Assembly (NCBI RefSeq): GCF_023630705.1
Contig: NZ_JALQEM010000032.1
Coordinates: 214,768 to 278,767, forward strand
Length of the DNA: 64,000 nucleotides
From: Caballeronia sp. GAFFF1
GTDB taxonomy: Bacteria > Pseudomonadota > Gammaproteobacteria > Burkholderiales > Burkholderiaceae
Direction: 5' to 3'
A model generated the notes under the pieces. It was given only the letters and a program-made list of their open reading frames with translations. It ran no database searches and was not told where the DNA came from. Shown piece by piece: positions 39,628 to 49,330 of this stretch (positions are counted from its first letter, which is position 1; each line of letters opens with the position of its first letter). The position numbers and the translations under genes were made by a program.

Positions 39628-40521
39628 ATGTCGAGAAACGTCGGAGTCATCGGGCTGGGCGCGATGGGAATGGGCGTCGCGCGCTCGCTCTTGCGGGCGG
39701 GATTCGCCGTCCATGCGTGCGACGTGCGCCGCGACGTGCTCGACGCCTTCGCGGCGGAAGGCGGCATCGCGTGCGCGTCGCCGGCCGAGTTGGGCAGCCA
39801 GTGCGATGTCGTCGTGACGCTCGTCGTCAACGCGGCGCAAACGGAAGCCGTGCTGTTCGGCGAGTCCGGTGCCGTCGACGCGATGAAGCCCGGCGGCGTC
39901 GTGCTGGCCTGCGCGACGGTCGCGCCTGCGTTCGCCGTGCAACTGGGCGAGCGCATCGCGCAAAAAGGCGTGCTGATGCTCGACTCGCCGGTATCCGGCG
40001 GCGCGGCGAAGGCCGCATCCGGCGAAATGACGATGATGACTTCCGGCCCCGCCGCCGCCTACGCCGCGTGCGAAGACGTGCTGGATGCGATGGCCGGCAA
40101 GGTGTATCGGCTGGGAGACGCGCACGGCGCGGGCTCGAAGGTCAAGATCATCAATCAACTGCTCGCGGGCGTGCATATCGCGGCGGCCGCCGAAGCGATG
40201 GCGCTCGGCTTGCGCGAAGGCGTCGATCCGGAGGCGCTCTATGACGTCATCACGCACAGCGCGGGCAATTCGTGGATGTTCGAGAACCGCGTGCCGCATA
40301 TCCTCGCGGGCGACACCACGCCGCTTTCCGCTGTCGATATTTTCGTGAAAGACCTGGGCCTCGTGCTCGATACGGCGCGCAGCACGAAGTTTCCGCTGCC
40401 GCTTTCTGCGGCCGCGCATCAGATGTTCATGATGGCGTCGACGGCCGGGTACGGCGGCGAGGACGATTCCTCGGTCATCAAGATCTTTCCCGGCATCGAG
40501 CTTCCGAAAGGCGCGAAGTGA
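39628..40521 (+). CDS. ltnD: L-threonate dehydrogenase (beta-hydroxyacid dehydrogenase family)
   Basis: A 297-residue NAD-dependent dehydrogenase: GVIGLGAMGMGVARSLLRAG binds the cofactor, DSPVSGGAAKAASGEM binds substrate, and the catalytic lysine is K173 in GSKVKIINQLLAG. FGESGAVDAMKPGGVV is typical of the LtnD branch. LtnD oxidises L-threonate to 2-oxo-tetronate. The assignment rests on the neighbouring otnI and denD genes as well as on sequence; other 3-hydroxyacid substrates remain possible. AGAGGA lies 7 nt before the start. Confidence 0.82.
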   Translation: MSRNVGVIGLGAMGMGVARSLLRAGFAVHACDVRRDVLDAFAAEGGIACASPAELGSQCDVVVTLVVNAAQTEAVLFGESGAVDAMKPGGVVLACATVAPAFAVQLGERIAQKGVLMLDSPVSGGAAKAASGEMTMMTSGPAAAYAACEDVLDAMAGKVYRLGDAHGAGSKVKIINQLLAGVHIAAAAEAMALGLREGVDPEALYDVITHSAGNSWMFENRVPHILAGDTTPLSAVDIFVKDLGLVLDTARSTKFPLPLSAAAHQMFMMASTAGYGGEDDSSVIKIFPGIELPKGAK

Positions 40522-40588
40522 CGCTTGATGCGATAAGACGAGCCGCACGCCGCCGAGCCGCCACAAAGACACTGAAGGAGAACACGCG

Positions 40589-41377
40589 ATGCCCCGCTTC
40601 GCCGCGAATCTGACGATGATGTACCCCGAACACGCGTTCCTCGACCGCTTCGCCGCAGCCGCGAGAGACGGCTTCGAGGCAGTCGAATTCCTGTTCCCGT
40701 ACGACTTTCCCGCCGCCGATATTAAGGCGCGCCTGACCGACAACGGCCTGACGCAGGCGCTTTTCAACGCGCCGCCCGGCGACTGGGCGGCAGGCGAACG
40801 CGGCATCGCGTCGTTGCCGGGGCGCGAGGACCAGTTCCGGAAAAGCATCGACAAGGCGCTCGAATACACGGCCGCGCTCGGCAACAAGAAGCTGCACGTG
40901 ATGGCCGGCCTCATCGCGCCGGATCAGCCGCGCGACGAGCACGGCGCCGTCTATCTGCGCAATCTCGAATACGCGGCGAAAACGGGGCAGACGGCGGGCG
41001 TCGGCATCGTGATCGAGCCGATCAACACGCGCGACATCCCCGGCTTCTTCCTGAATCGACAGGACGAGGCGCAAGCCATTTGCGATGAAATCGGCGCGCC
41101 GAATCTGCAAGTGCAGTTCGACATCTATCACTGCCAGATCGTCGAAGGCGATATCGCCGTGAAACTCAAGCGCGACATGAAGCGGCCGAACGCCGGCATC
41201 GGGCACATTCAGATCGCGGGCGTGCCGGACCGTAACGAGCCGGATATCGGCGAGCTGAACTACCCGTATCTGTTCGAACTGATCGATTCGCTCGGCTACG
41301 ACGGATGGATCGGCTGCGAATACCGGCCGAGAGCGGGCACTTCCGAAGGTCTCGGCTGGCTGAAGCCTTATCTGTGA
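40589..41377 (+). CDS. otnI: 2-oxo-tetronate isomerase (hydroxypyruvate isomerase family)
   Basis: A 262-residue TIM-barrel enzyme of the Hyi group. It starts [38 protein letters not shown] and has [20 protein letters not shown] (metal-binding Glu), [14 protein letters not shown] and [15 protein letters not shown]. In four-carbon acid-sugar pathways OtnI interconverts 2-oxo- and 3-oxo-tetronate. Normally kinase OtnK and the decarboxylase/aldolase OtnC are encoded between ltnD and otnI; only 67 bp separate them here. Confidence 0.83.
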   Translation: MPRFAANLTMMYPEHAFLDRFAAAARDGFEAVEFLFPYDFPAADIKARLTDNGLTQALFNAPPGDWAAGERGIASLPGREDQFRKSIDKALEYTAALGNKKLHVMAGLIAPDQPRDEHGAVYLRNLEYAAKTGQTAGVGIVIEPINTRDIPGFFLNRQDEAQAICDEIGAPNLQVQFDIYHCQIVEGDIAVKLKRDMKRPNAGIGHIQIAGVPDRNEPDIGELNYPYLFELIDSLGYDGWIGCEYRPRAGTSEGLGWLKPYL

Positions 41378-41405
41378 TGCGTGTGATGCGTTCCGGAGCG
41401 ACGAC

Positions 41406-42371
41406 ATGAAAATACTGATCACGGGCGGCGCGGGCTTTCTCGGCCAGCGGCTCGCCAAGCGGTTGCTTGAGCGTGGGACGCTCGACGGCCAGCCGGTCAC
41501 CGAAGTGCTGCTGCTCGACGTGGCGCGTCCCGCCGACGCGCATCTGCTCGCCGACCCGCGCGTGCGCGCCGAGACCGGCGATATTGCGGAGCGCGCCGTG
41601 CTGGAACGCTGCATCGACGGCGAGACGCGCGCCATCTTCCATCTCGCGGCCATCGTCTCCGGCCAGGCCGAAGCAGAGTTCGATCTCGGCATGCGCATCA
41701 ATCTGGACGCGTCGCGCACGCTGCTCGAAGTCTGCCGCGCGTCGGGGCACGCGCCGCGCGTCGTGTTCACGAGTTCGGTTGCGGTCTATGGCGGCGTGCT
41801 GCCGGACATCGTGCAGGACGACACGGCGCTGAACCCTCAAACGTCGTATGGAACGCAGAAGGCCATTGCGGAACTGTTGCTCTGCGATTACTCGCGGCGC
41901 GGCTTCGTGGATGGCCGCGTGCTGCGGCTGCCGACCATCAGCGTGCGGCCGGGCAAGCCGAACGCGGCGGCGTCGTCGTTTGCGAGCGGCATCATTCGCG
42001 AGCCGCTGAACGGCGAACGCTCGGTGTGTCCGGTGGACGGCGAAACGCGGCTGTGGCTGCTCTCGCCGAAGAGCGCCGTCGATGCGCTGATCGCCGGCTG
42101 CGAGATCGACCGCGCCGAGTTCGGCATGCGGCCGATCATCAATCTGCCGGGGTTGTCGGTGAGCGTGAACGAGATGGTCGCGGCGCTGCGCGAAGTGGCG
42201 GGCGACGAAGCGGCGTCGCGCATCGACTGGCAGCGCGACGAGCGCATTGCGAAGATCGTCGCAAGCTGGCCGGGCGCGTGGGATACGTCGCGCGCCCAGC
42301 AATTGGGACTGACGGGGGACCGGTCGTTCGCTGAGGTGATTCGCGCTTATATCGAGGAAATGCGCGGGTAG
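41406..42371 (+). CDS. denD: D-erythronate dehydrogenase (extended SDR)
   Basis: A 321-residue extended short-chain dehydrogenase: MKILITGGAGFLGQRLAKRLLERG, IFHLAAIVSGQAEAEFDLG, and the active-site pair Y148-x3-K152 in TSYGTQKAIAELLL. SVRPGKPNAAASSFASGIIREPLNGE is characteristic of the DenD branch, which oxidises D-erythronate to a 2-oxo-tetronate that joins the pathway at OtnI. It is the last gene of the cluster and starts 28 bp after otnI. Confidence 0.83.
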   Translation: MKILITGGAGFLGQRLAKRLLERGTLDGQPVTEVLLLDVARPADAHLLADPRVRAETGDIAERAVLERCIDGETRAIFHLAAIVSGQAEAEFDLGMRINLDASRTLLEVCRASGHAPRVVFTSSVAVYGGVLPDIVQDDTALNPQTSYGTQKAIAELLLCDYSRRGFVDGRVLRLPTISVRPGKPNAAASSFASGIIREPLNGERSVCPVDGETRLWLLSPKSAVDALIAGCEIDRAEFGMRPIINLPGLSVSVNEMVAALREVAGDEAASRIDWQRDERIAKIVASWPGAWDTSRAQQLGLTGDRSFAEVIRAYIEEMRG

Positions 42372-42747
42372 CGGGGCAAGACGGCGAACTTCATGCGGGA
42401 GCGGCGCGGCAGAACCGTCGGGTGATGCAGCCGCCGACCTCTTAGCCGCGCTCGTCGCGTGAAGCTCGCGCGAACCGCACACTGTTTAGCGCCAGGAGCG
42501 CAAACGCGCGCAGCCAATTCAAAGGAGCGGATAGCTAACGCCATCGCGCTCGGCATGCCGCGCACGTGTCACGCTTACATCCTTATTTCCGCGCTACACT
42601 CCTCTCTTCAGTGTGACGAAGGCCGCAGTGGATCACGGGCGTCGCACGCCCGTTTCTCCCTCGCTCGCGGCCGGATTGCCGCCTTCGCCGCGCTCGCGGC
42701 AAGCGCTTCGGTCACGTCAGAACGCCATCGCGCACGCGGGAGATCCC
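42372..42747. other. Intergenic stretch between denD and the DedA-like gene
   Basis: No coding region is supportable in these 376 bp. Open frames run through it from the DedA gene's reading frame, but only the ATG at 42748 has a ribosome site. The AT-rich segment near 42570-42600 probably holds the promoter of the DedA-like gene; no hexamer pair there is convincing. Confidence 0.4.
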
Positions 42748-43863
42748 ATGTTGCTCCACCAGCTAGTCGATCGTTTCGGCCCGGCGATCGTTTTCATCAA
42801 CGTCATGGGCTCCGCGCTCGGGCTGCCCGTGCCCGCCATGCCGACGATGATCATCGTCGGTGCATCCACCGCGCTCATGGCCGTGAACGGCGGAGCGTTC
42901 TGGCCGCCGCTCGTCGGCGTGCTCGCCGTCGCTGTGCTGGGCGGCGTGCTGGGCGATCTCGTCTGGTTCCAGGGCGGGCGCAAGTACGGCGACCGCACGC
43001 TCAAAACCATCTGCAAGCTGTCGCTTTCGCGCGATACCTGCGTGAAGAAGACCGAACGCTTCTTCGGACGCTGGGGCGTGCGCATCCTTCTCGTCGCGAA
43101 GTTCATCCCCGGTTTGTCGCTCGTGTCGGTGCCGCTCGCGGGCGCGATGGGCGTGCGGTTGCGCAGCTTCGTCCTGCACGACGGCGCGGGCGTCGCGTTG
43201 TGGAGCGCGGTCGGCCTCTCCGTCGGCGTGGTGTTCGCGGCGGAACTGGAAATGGTCTTCGCGATGATCTCGCGGCTCGGACGCCAGGCGGTGATCGTGG
43301 TGGCGGTGCTGCTCGCCGTCTACGTGACCTACCGCTGGTGGCGCCGCCGCGCGCTCATGGCGACGCTGGAGAAAGCGCGCATTTCGGTGGACGATCTGTA
43401 CGCGCTGATGCACGGCGATCCGCTGCCCGTCATCTTCGATATCCGCTCGGCGGAAAAGCGGATGCTCGACCCGTACGTGATTCCGGGCGCGCTGTTCGCG
43501 GACGAGCGCGAGTTGCAGAAGATCATCGAGAACTACGACAAGGAGCGCAAGCTCGTCATCTACTGCTCGTGCCCGAACGAAGTGTCCGCCGCATGGATGG
43601 CGAAGACGCTGCGCAACGCGGGCTTTCGCGACGTTCTTCCGCTCACGGGCGGCCTCGACGCATGGCGGCTCGCCGGCTTCGAAGTGGCGAAGCTGACCGA
43701 GTTCGGCGAAATCGTCGCGGCGACGCCGGAGGAAGCGGAGCAGATGGCCAATACGTGCTCGCTGCCGATGGTGCGAGATGCGGCGTCGCCCAACACACCG
43801 TCCGCCAACATAACGTCGGCGCCCCTGCATGAACCCGGCTTACCTCACGGAGATCACGCATGA
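42748..43863 (+). CDS. DedA-family membrane protein fused to a rhodanese domain
   Basis: A 371-residue fusion. Residues 1 to about 205 are a DedA/SNARE-associated (VTT) membrane domain (GLPVPAMPTMIIVGA; RWGVRILLVAKFIPGLSLVSVPLAGAMG). Residues about 220-330 are a cytoplasmic rhodanese domain with PVIFDIRSAEKR and the active-site loop VIYCSCPNEVSAAWMA (C273). DedA proteins are needed for membrane and proton homeostasis and lipid-carrier recycling; rhodaneses carry persulfide sulfur. GGGAG lies 5 nt before the start. The last bases overlap the flavoprotein gene by 4 nt, so the two act together. Confidence 0.88.
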   Translation: MLLHQLVDRFGPAIVFINVMGSALGLPVPAMPTMIIVGASTALMAVNGGAFWPPLVGVLAVAVLGGVLGDLVWFQGGRKYGDRTLKTICKLSLSRDTCVKKTERFFGRWGVRILLVAKFIPGLSLVSVPLAGAMGVRLRSFVLHDGAGVALWSAVGLSVGVVFAAELEMVFAMISRLGRQAVIVVAVLLAVYVTYRWWRRRALMATLEKARISVDDLYALMHGDPLPVIFDIRSAEKRMLDPYVIPGALFADERELQKIIENYDKERKLVIYCSCPNEVSAAWMAKTLRNAGFRDVLPLTGGLDAWRLAGFEVAKLTEFGEIVAATPEEAEQMANTCSLPMVRDAASPNTPSANITSAPLHEPGLPHGDHA

Positions 43864-45653
43864 GCACCACCCCGAACAGCGATCACGCCACGCAGATGCC
43901 GAACGTCGTGGCGTGGAGTCCGGGCATGCCGCCGCCGGACGATTCGGGCACGCCAGCGCCGGCCGCGGCCGCGCCCGAAGCGGAGAGCGCGCCGTTCTCG
44001 CCGCTGCAAACGCGGGCGCACCAGATGTTTCCGCGTCTCACCGACGACGAGATCCAGCGCATGTCCCGCTTCGGCAAGGCGGCGCGCTGGCGCGCGGGCG
44101 AGTGGATGTTCCGCACGGGCGAAGTCGGGCGCGGCATGGTGGTCATACTGAAGGGACTCGTGCGCGTCACCCGGCGCGATGCGCTCGGCAAGTCGCATAT
44201 CGTCGTCGCACACGGCGCGGGGCACTTTCTCGCGGAAGTCGCGCAGCTTTCCGGCAAACCGTGTCTGGTTGACGGCATGGCGGCCGAGGATGTCGAAGGC
44301 ATCGTGATCCCGCCCGAACGGCTGCGCGCGCTGCTCGTCGCCGAAGCGGAACTGGGCGAGCGCATCATGCGCGCGCTGATCCTGCGGCGCGTCGGGTTGA
44401 TCGAGAAGGGCAGCGGGCCCGTGTTGCTCGGCCAGGCGGACGATGGCCGGCTCATCTCGCTGCAAGGCTTCTTCCGGCGCAACGGCTATCCGCACACGGT
44501 CATCGACGCGAGCACGGACCCGGACGCCATCGCGCTTTTGGAGCGCATCTCGGCCTCCACGGCGGATTTTCCGCTCGTCATTTGTCCGGACGGCACGGTG
44601 TTGCGCGCGCCCGACGAGAACCAGGTGGCGACGCAGCTCGGCTGGCTGCCCGAGTTCGACTCGAGCCACGTCTACGATGTCGCGATCGTCGGCGCGGGGC
44701 CGGCCGGTCTTGCGACGGCGGTTTATGCGGCGTCCGAAGGATTGTCGGTGGCGGTGTTCGATTGCCGCGCGCCGGGCGGGCAAGCGGGCGCGAGCTCGCG
44801 TATCGAAAACTATCTCGGCTTTCCTACCGGCATTTCCGGTCAGGCGCTCGCGGGGCGGGCGTTCGTGCAGGCGCAGAAGTTCGGCGCGCACATCGCCATT
44901 CCGACGCGCATCAAGGCGCTGCATTGCGGCGAGTCGCCCATTCAAATCGAACTGGAAAACGGCACGCGCGTTGCCACGCAGACGGTCGTGATCGCGTCGG
45001 GCGCGGCGTACCGGCGGCCGGCCATCGAAGGGCTGGAACGTTACGAGGGCCGTGGCACCTACTACTGGGCGTCGCCGGTCGAGGCGAAGCTCTGCAAGAA
45101 CGCGGACGTCGTACTGGTGGGCGGCGGCAATTCGGCGGGGCAGGCGGCGGTGTATCTCGCATCGCACGCGCGCCACGTCGACGTGTTGATTCGCGGCGCG
45201 AGCCTCTCGGCGAGCATGTCGCACTATCTGGTGGAGCGCATCGGCTCGTTGCCGAACGTGACGGTACGCACGCATACGCAGATCGTCTCGCTGGAAGGCG
45301 ATGACCGCATGCTCACGGCCATCAACTGCAAGACGCCGGATGGACCGCTCAAGCTCGAATCGCGGCATCTGTTCCTGTTCACCGGCGCGGACCCGAACAC
45401 CGACTGGCTGCGCGATTGCAGCGTGAATACGGATGCAAAAGGATTCGTGCTGACCGGACCCGAGGCGCACGAGGGACGCACCGAAGGCGTGATGGGACTG
45501 GAAACAAGCGTGCCGGGCGTGTTCGCCATCGGCGACGTGCGCTCCAGTTCGACCAAGCGCGTGGCGGCGGCCGTGGGCGAAGGCGCGGCGGTCGTCTCGC
45601 AGATCCACGCGTTGCTGGCGCAGCGCGAAGTGGCGAGCGTCGCGGGGACGTGA
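43860..45653 (+). CDS. Cyclic-nucleotide-binding domain plus thioredoxin-reductase-like flavoprotein
   Basis: A 597-residue protein. Residues about 60-180 are a CRP-like cyclic nucleotide-binding domain (RWRAGEWMFRTGEVGRGMVVIL; HIVVAHGAGHFLAEVAQLSG). A short glutaredoxin-like linker domain follows (RRNGYPHTVIDASTDPDAI). Residues about 275-590 are a thioredoxin-reductase-like module with DVAIVGAGPAGLATAVYAASEG for FAD and VVLVGGGNSAGQAAVY for NAD(P). The redox-active C-x-x-C of true thioredoxin reductases is missing; the region reads YYWASPVEAKLCKN. Electrons therefore pass to another acceptor. It is coupled to the DedA-rhodanese gene. Confidence 0.87.
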   Translation: MSTTPNSDHATQMPNVVAWSPGMPPPDDSGTPAPAAAAPEAESAPFSPLQTRAHQMFPRLTDDEIQRMSRFGKAARWRAGEWMFRTGEVGRGMVVILKGLVRVTRRDALGKSHIVVAHGAGHFLAEVAQLSGKPCLVDGMAAEDVEGIVIPPERLRALLVAEAELGERIMRALILRRVGLIEKGSGPVLLGQADDGRLISLQGFFRRNGYPHTVIDASTDPDAIALLERISASTADFPLVICPDGTVLRAPDENQVATQLGWLPEFDSSHVYDVAIVGAGPAGLATAVYAASEGLSVAVFDCRAPGGQAGASSRIENYLGFPTGISGQALAGRAFVQAQKFGAHIAIPTRIKALHCGESPIQIELENGTRVATQTVVIASGAAYRRPAIEGLERYEGRGTYYWASPVEAKLCKNADVVLVGGGNSAGQAAVYLASHARHVDVLIRGASLSASMSHYLVERIGSLPNVTVRTHTQIVSLEGDDRMLTAINCKTPDGPLKLESRHLFLFTGADPNTDWLRDCSVNTDAKGFVLTGPEAHEGRTEGVMGLETSVPGVFAIGDVRSSSTKRVAAAVGEGAAVVSQIHALLAQREVASVAGT

Positions 45654-45671
45654 GCGCTTGGCCAGGCGCGC

Positions 45672-47084
45672 TCAGGCTTCGGCGGGAAAGCGCAGCGTGA
45701 ACTCGATCCAGCCGTCGGCCGAGCACTCCGCCGACGCGCTTCCGCCGTGCATCCGCATGATCGCCTGAACGATGGCGAGGCCCAGTCCGCTCGATTCGGT
45801 CCATTCGCTGCGCGCTGCGTCGCCACGATAAAAGCGGTCGAAAAGCCGCGCGAGTGCTTCGCGCGGGATCGGCGCGCCGCGATTTCCGACGACGATGCAC
45901 GCGCCCTCGGCATCCGCGTGGCCGGACAGACGCACGACGCTATCCGGCGTCGCATACCGCACCGCGTTCACCACGACATTGCCGATAGCGCGGCGGCACA
46001 TGATCGCGTTGGCGTGCATGTCGCCGGTTGCGTCGATATCGAACGTGATGCGGCGTTCTTCCGCGATGCCTTCGAAATACGCCGCGATGCTCTGCAATTC
46101 CTCGCGTATGTCGAGACGCTCGCGCTCGATGGCCTGCTCGCCGTGATCCGCTTGCGCGAGAAACAGTATGTTCTGCGCGATGCGCGCGAGCCGCTCCAGT
46201 TCTTCGAGATTCGATTCGAGCACGTTGCGATATTCCGGCGCGCTGCGCGCGTGCGCGAGCGTCACCTGCGTCTCGCCGATCAACACGCCGATGGGCGTGC
46301 GCAGTTCGTGCGCGAGGTCCGCCGAGAATTGCAGCAGGCGCTCGTAACCGGTTTCCAGACGGTCGAGCATGGCGTTGAACGACGCGGCGAGGCCCTGCAA
46401 TTCAGTCGGCGCATGCGCCACGTCGAGACGCGAGGACAGGCGGTGGGGCGTGATCTCGGCGGCTTTGTCGGCCATGAGCTTGAGCGGTCGCAGGCCGCGG
46501 CTCGTGGCCCAGTACGCCAGCAACATCGCGATGAGCGCCGCGCCGATCATGTTGACCCACACGCGAACGAGGTACGTGGACAGCACGCGCGCTTCCTGCG
46601 TCATCACATGCGCCGCGATGATCTCGACCACTTCGCCGCTCTCGCCGATGCGCGCCTGCGCGCCGATCCAGCGCATGCGCACGCCGTCGGCGCGGGCGCC
46701 TTCGTACAGATCGTCGAGCCCGATCGCGCGGTCGACCGGCACGATATGCAGCGGCGGCAATGGCATATGATCGGGATTGACGTTGATGAACGCCGCCGAT
46801 CCGGCGCGCCGGAAAATGATCACGTCCTGCCGGTCGCCGAGCATGGTTTCGAAGAGCCGGGGGCGCGCTTCGATCTCGTTGATCGTATAAAGATCGTGCA
46901 GCAGCGAGCGAAAATGCTCCACGCGTCCGATCAACTGATAATCAGCGCGCGTGGACAGCGCCGAGTTCGTCGCTTGATACAGCGCCACGCCGACCATGCC
47001 GACCACGATCCACACGATGGCTGCGAACGACAGCGCGATGCGCAGTGCAAGCGAGCGCGAGCGCGGAATCAAGCGCCGGTTCAA
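45672..47084 (-). CDS. Sensor histidine kinase (heavy-metal/HprS-IrlS type)
   Basis: A 470-residue membrane kinase: TM1 near residues 15-35, a periplasmic sensor of about 130 residues, TM2, HAMP, the phosphoacceptor H259 in [18 protein letters not shown], and the ATPase domain with a late [17 protein letters not shown]-box. The architecture and [20 protein letters not shown] are those of CusS/IrlS/HprS kinases. The start is taken as a TTG at 47084 that overlaps the regulator's TGA by 4 nt; no ATG is suitable. Confidence 0.88.
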   Translation of the reverse strand: MNRRLIPRSRSLALRIALSFAAIVWIVVGMVGVALYQATNSALSTRADYQLIGRVEHFRSLLHDLYTINEIEARPRLFETMLGDRQDVIIFRRAGSAAFINVNPDHMPLPPLHIVPVDRAIGLDDLYEGARADGVRMRWIGAQARIGESGEVVEIIAAHVMTQEARVLSTYLVRVWVNMIGAALIAMLLAYWATSRGLRPLKLMADKAAEITPHRLSSRLDVAHAPTELQGLAASFNAMLDRLETGYERLLQFSADLAHELRTPIGVLIGETQVTLAHARSAPEYRNVLESNLEELERLARIAQNILFLAQADHGEQAIERERLDIREELQSIAAYFEGIAEERRITFDIDATGDMHANAIMCRRAIGNVVVNAVRYATPDSVVRLSGHADAEGACIVVGNRGAPIPREALARLFDRFYRGDAARSEWTESSGLGLAIVQAIMRMHGGSASAECSADGWIEFTLRFPAEA

Positions 47085-47752
47085 GCGTCCTCTCCGAACG
47101 AATAGCCGATGCTGCGCACCGTGTGAATGAGCTTCGGCTCGAACGCGTTGTCGATTTTCGCGCGCAGGCGTTTGACAGCGACATCGACCACATTGGTGTC
47201 GCTGTCGAAGTTCATGTCCCACACTTCGGATGCGATGAGCGTGCGCGACAACGCTTCGCCGGGATGCTTGCAGAACAGATGCAGCAGCGCGAACTCCTTG
47301 TTGGTCAACACGATGTCGATGCCCTTGCGCGTGACTTTGCGGCGCAAGACATCCACATGTAGATCGGCGATCTGAAACGTATCGGACTCGCGCATCACGC
47401 CGCGACGCAGCAGCGTGCGAATGCGCAAGACCAGTTCGGTGAAGGAGAACGGCTTGACGAGATAATCGTCCGCGCCGAGTTCCAGTCCGTGAATGCGGTC
47501 CGTGACGTGATCGCGCGCCGTGAGAAAAATGACAGGCAAGTCACGTTTCGCGCGTAATGCGGCCATGACTTGCCATCCGTCGATGCCGGGCAGCATGACG
47601 TCCAGCACGATCAGCTCGTACGGGTTGGCGAGCGCCTGATGCAGGCCGTCCGTGCCGTTGCGCACGAGGTCCACCTGATAGCCGGACTCGATGAGCCCTT
47701 TTTTCAGGTAGTCGCCGGTCTTGCGGTCGTCTTCGATCACGAGGATGGTCAT
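47081..47752 (-). CDS. OmpR-family response regulator (HprR/IrlR type)
   Basis: A 223-residue regulator. The receiver domain has [20 protein letters not shown] at the start, phosphoacceptor D51 in [16 protein letters not shown], and T/K residues in IFLTARD and YLVKPFSF. The C-terminal winged helix ends [17 protein letters not shown] and [10 protein letters not shown]. It is transcribed with the kinase and diverges from the cytochrome b/molybdoenzyme pair, which it probably activates. Confidence 0.93.
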   Translation of the reverse strand: MTILVIEDDRKTGDYLKKGLIESGYQVDLVRNGTDGLHQALANPYELIVLDVMLPGIDGWQVMAALRAKRDLPVIFLTARDHVTDRIHGLELGADDYLVKPFSFTELVLRIRTLLRRGVMRESDTFQIADLHVDVLRRKVTRKGIDIVLTNKEFALLHLFCKHPGEALSRTLIASEVWDMNFDSDTNVVDVAVKRLRAKIDNAFEPKLIHTVRSIGYSFGEDA

Positions 47753-47815
47753 GCGCGCGAGCTTCGTTATCAGGTTGACGTGATTCTATCGAGCGTCTGC
47801 CTTGTTCCGCCGCAA

Positions 47816-47842
47816 ATGACAAAAACGTCATGGAGACGTCAT
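47816..47842. promoter_or_regulatory. Candidate response-regulator binding sites
   Basis: In the 124-bp divergent gap, ACGTCAT occurs twice as a direct repeat (47825-47831 and 47836-47842), 11 bp apart, one helical turn. The first copy also pairs with ATGAC at 47816 as an inverted repeat with a 6-nt spacer. Tandem half-sites with 10-11 bp spacing are typical for OmpR-family dimers. Confidence 0.65.
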
Positions 47843-47876
47843 CGATCGATCAGCGCGAGGCCGTTAGCATGCGTCC

Positions 47877-48509
47877 ATGCTCGATCATCGACCCGCGAGG
47901 CACTACGTGCAAGAACGAACACTTCGGCCGGTTCAGCCGCTCTGGTTGCGCATCACGCATTGGGTGAATGCGCTCGCCATTCTCGTGATGGTGACGAGCG
48001 GCTGGCAAATCTATAACGCGTCGCCCATCTTCAAGGCGCTCACGTTCTCGCCCGCCATCACGCTCGGCGGCTGGCTCGGCGGCGCGCTTCAGTGGCATTT
48101 CGCGGCGATGTGGCTGCTGGTCGCGAACTTTATCGTCTATCTCGCGATGAATGTGGCGACCGGCCGCCTGTGCCGCCGCATGTTTCCGTTGAGCATCAAG
48201 AGTGTCTTCAGCGATGCGTTCGCCGCGCTGCGCGGCAAGCTCGGCCACGACGATCTCACGCATTACAACGCGGTGCAGAAGCTCGCGTATCTCGCGGTGA
48301 TCGTGGATATCGTCGTGATCATTCTGTCGGGGCTGGTCGTGTGGAAGTCCGTGCAGTTTCCGTGGCTGCGCACGCTGATGGGCGGCTATGACAACGCCCG
48401 CGTCGTACATTTCTTCGGCATGAGCTTTCTCGTTGCGTTTGTCGTGCTGCATGTGGCGATGGTCGCGCTCGTGCCGCGCTCGCTCGTATTGATGATCAAA
48501 GGACGTTGA
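47877..48509 (+). CDS. Cytochrome b561-like membrane haem protein
   Basis: A 210-residue inner-membrane protein of the Ni/Fe-hydrogenase cytochrome b family: about four helices with haem-ligand histidines in RITHWVNALAI, in the LQWHFAAMW segment, and in RVVHFFGMSFLVAFVVLHVAMV. Such proteins pass quinol electrons to a periplasmic partner. The partner is surely the molybdopterin protein encoded 4 bp downstream. The pair recalls MsrQ/MsrP, although this cytochrome is of the b561 rather than clearly the MsrQ type. Confidence 0.87.
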   Translation: MLDHRPARHYVQERTLRPVQPLWLRITHWVNALAILVMVTSGWQIYNASPIFKALTFSPAITLGGWLGGALQWHFAAMWLLVANFIVYLAMNVATGRLCRRMFPLSIKSVFSDAFAALRGKLGHDDLTHYNAVQKLAYLAVIVDIVVIILSGLVVWKSVQFPWLRTLMGGYDNARVVHFFGMSFLVAFVVLHVAMVALVPRSLVLMIKGR

Positions 48510-48513
48510 CGCC

Positions 48514-49281
48514 ATGCGGATCAGCAAGAACACACTCGACGCCGAGTCCATCATCAAGGACGCCGCGAAGGAACTGAAAGCGCCCGCGCGGCGCCTGTTC
48601 GGCAAGCGCATTCTTTCGCTGGGCGGCCTCGTGATGCTGTCCGGCTGCAATATCACCGACGACAGATCCGTGAACGCGATGCTGCGCAAGATTTCGTCGC
48701 TGAACGACGACGCGCAGGCGCTGCTCTTCGATCCGAACAAGCTCGCGCCGACCTATCCCGAGTCGATGATCACGCGGCCGTTTCCGTTCAACGCGTTCTA
48801 TGACATCGACCAAGTGCCGGAAGTGGATCCGTCCGCGTACAAGCTGGCAGTCGGCGGGCTCGTCAAAGGCAAGCGCGTGTGGACGCTCGACGAACTTCAC
48901 GCGATGCCGCAGGAAAGCCAGATCACGCGGCATATCTGCATAGAAGGCTGGAGCGCGATCGGCAAATGGGGCGGCGTGCGCTTCGCGCATTTTCTGGCGC
49001 GCGCCGGCGCGGATACGAGCGCGAAGTATGTCGCGTTCCATTGCGCGGACAACTACTCGACGAGCATCGACATGCCGACCGCGCTGCACGCGCAGACGCT
49101 GCTCACGCTGACGTACGACGGCCAGATCTTGCCGCCGAAGTATGGTTTCCCGATGAAGCTGCGCATGCCGACCAAGCTCGGCTACAAGAACCCGAAGCAT
49201 ATCGTCGCGATAACCGTGACTAACGAATACCCCGGCGGCTATTGGGAGAACCAGGGCTACAACTGGTTCGGCGGTTCCTGA
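48514..49281 (+). CDS. Sulfite-oxidase-fold molybdopterin-dependent oxidoreductase
   Basis: A 255-residue protein carrying the sulfite oxidase Moco domain. The Mo ligand is C142 in TRHICIEGWSAIGKWGG; other landmarks are YSTSIDMPTA and YGFPMKLRMPTKLGYKNPK. The N-terminus has two basic residues, a short hydrophobic stretch and LSGC, suggesting export and perhaps a lipid anchor; it is not a classical twin-arginine signal. It likely reduces an oxidised periplasmic substrate such as methionine sulfoxide using electrons from the cytochrome b, by analogy with MsrPQ. Confidence 0.87.
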   Translation: MRISKNTLDAESIIKDAAKELKAPARRLFGKRILSLGGLVMLSGCNITDDRSVNAMLRKISSLNDDAQALLFDPNKLAPTYPESMITRPFPFNAFYDIDQVPEVDPSAYKLAVGGLVKGKRVWTLDELHAMPQESQITRHICIEGWSAIGKWGGVRFAHFLARAGADTSAKYVAFHCADNYSTSIDMPTALHAQTLLTLTYDGQILPPKYGFPMKLRMPTKLGYKNPKHIVAITVTNEYPGGYWENQGYNWFGGS

Positions 49282-49330
49282 TCAAACATTGATTCAACGC
49301 TTGTCTTTTGTTCAACCACAAGGAGATTGC

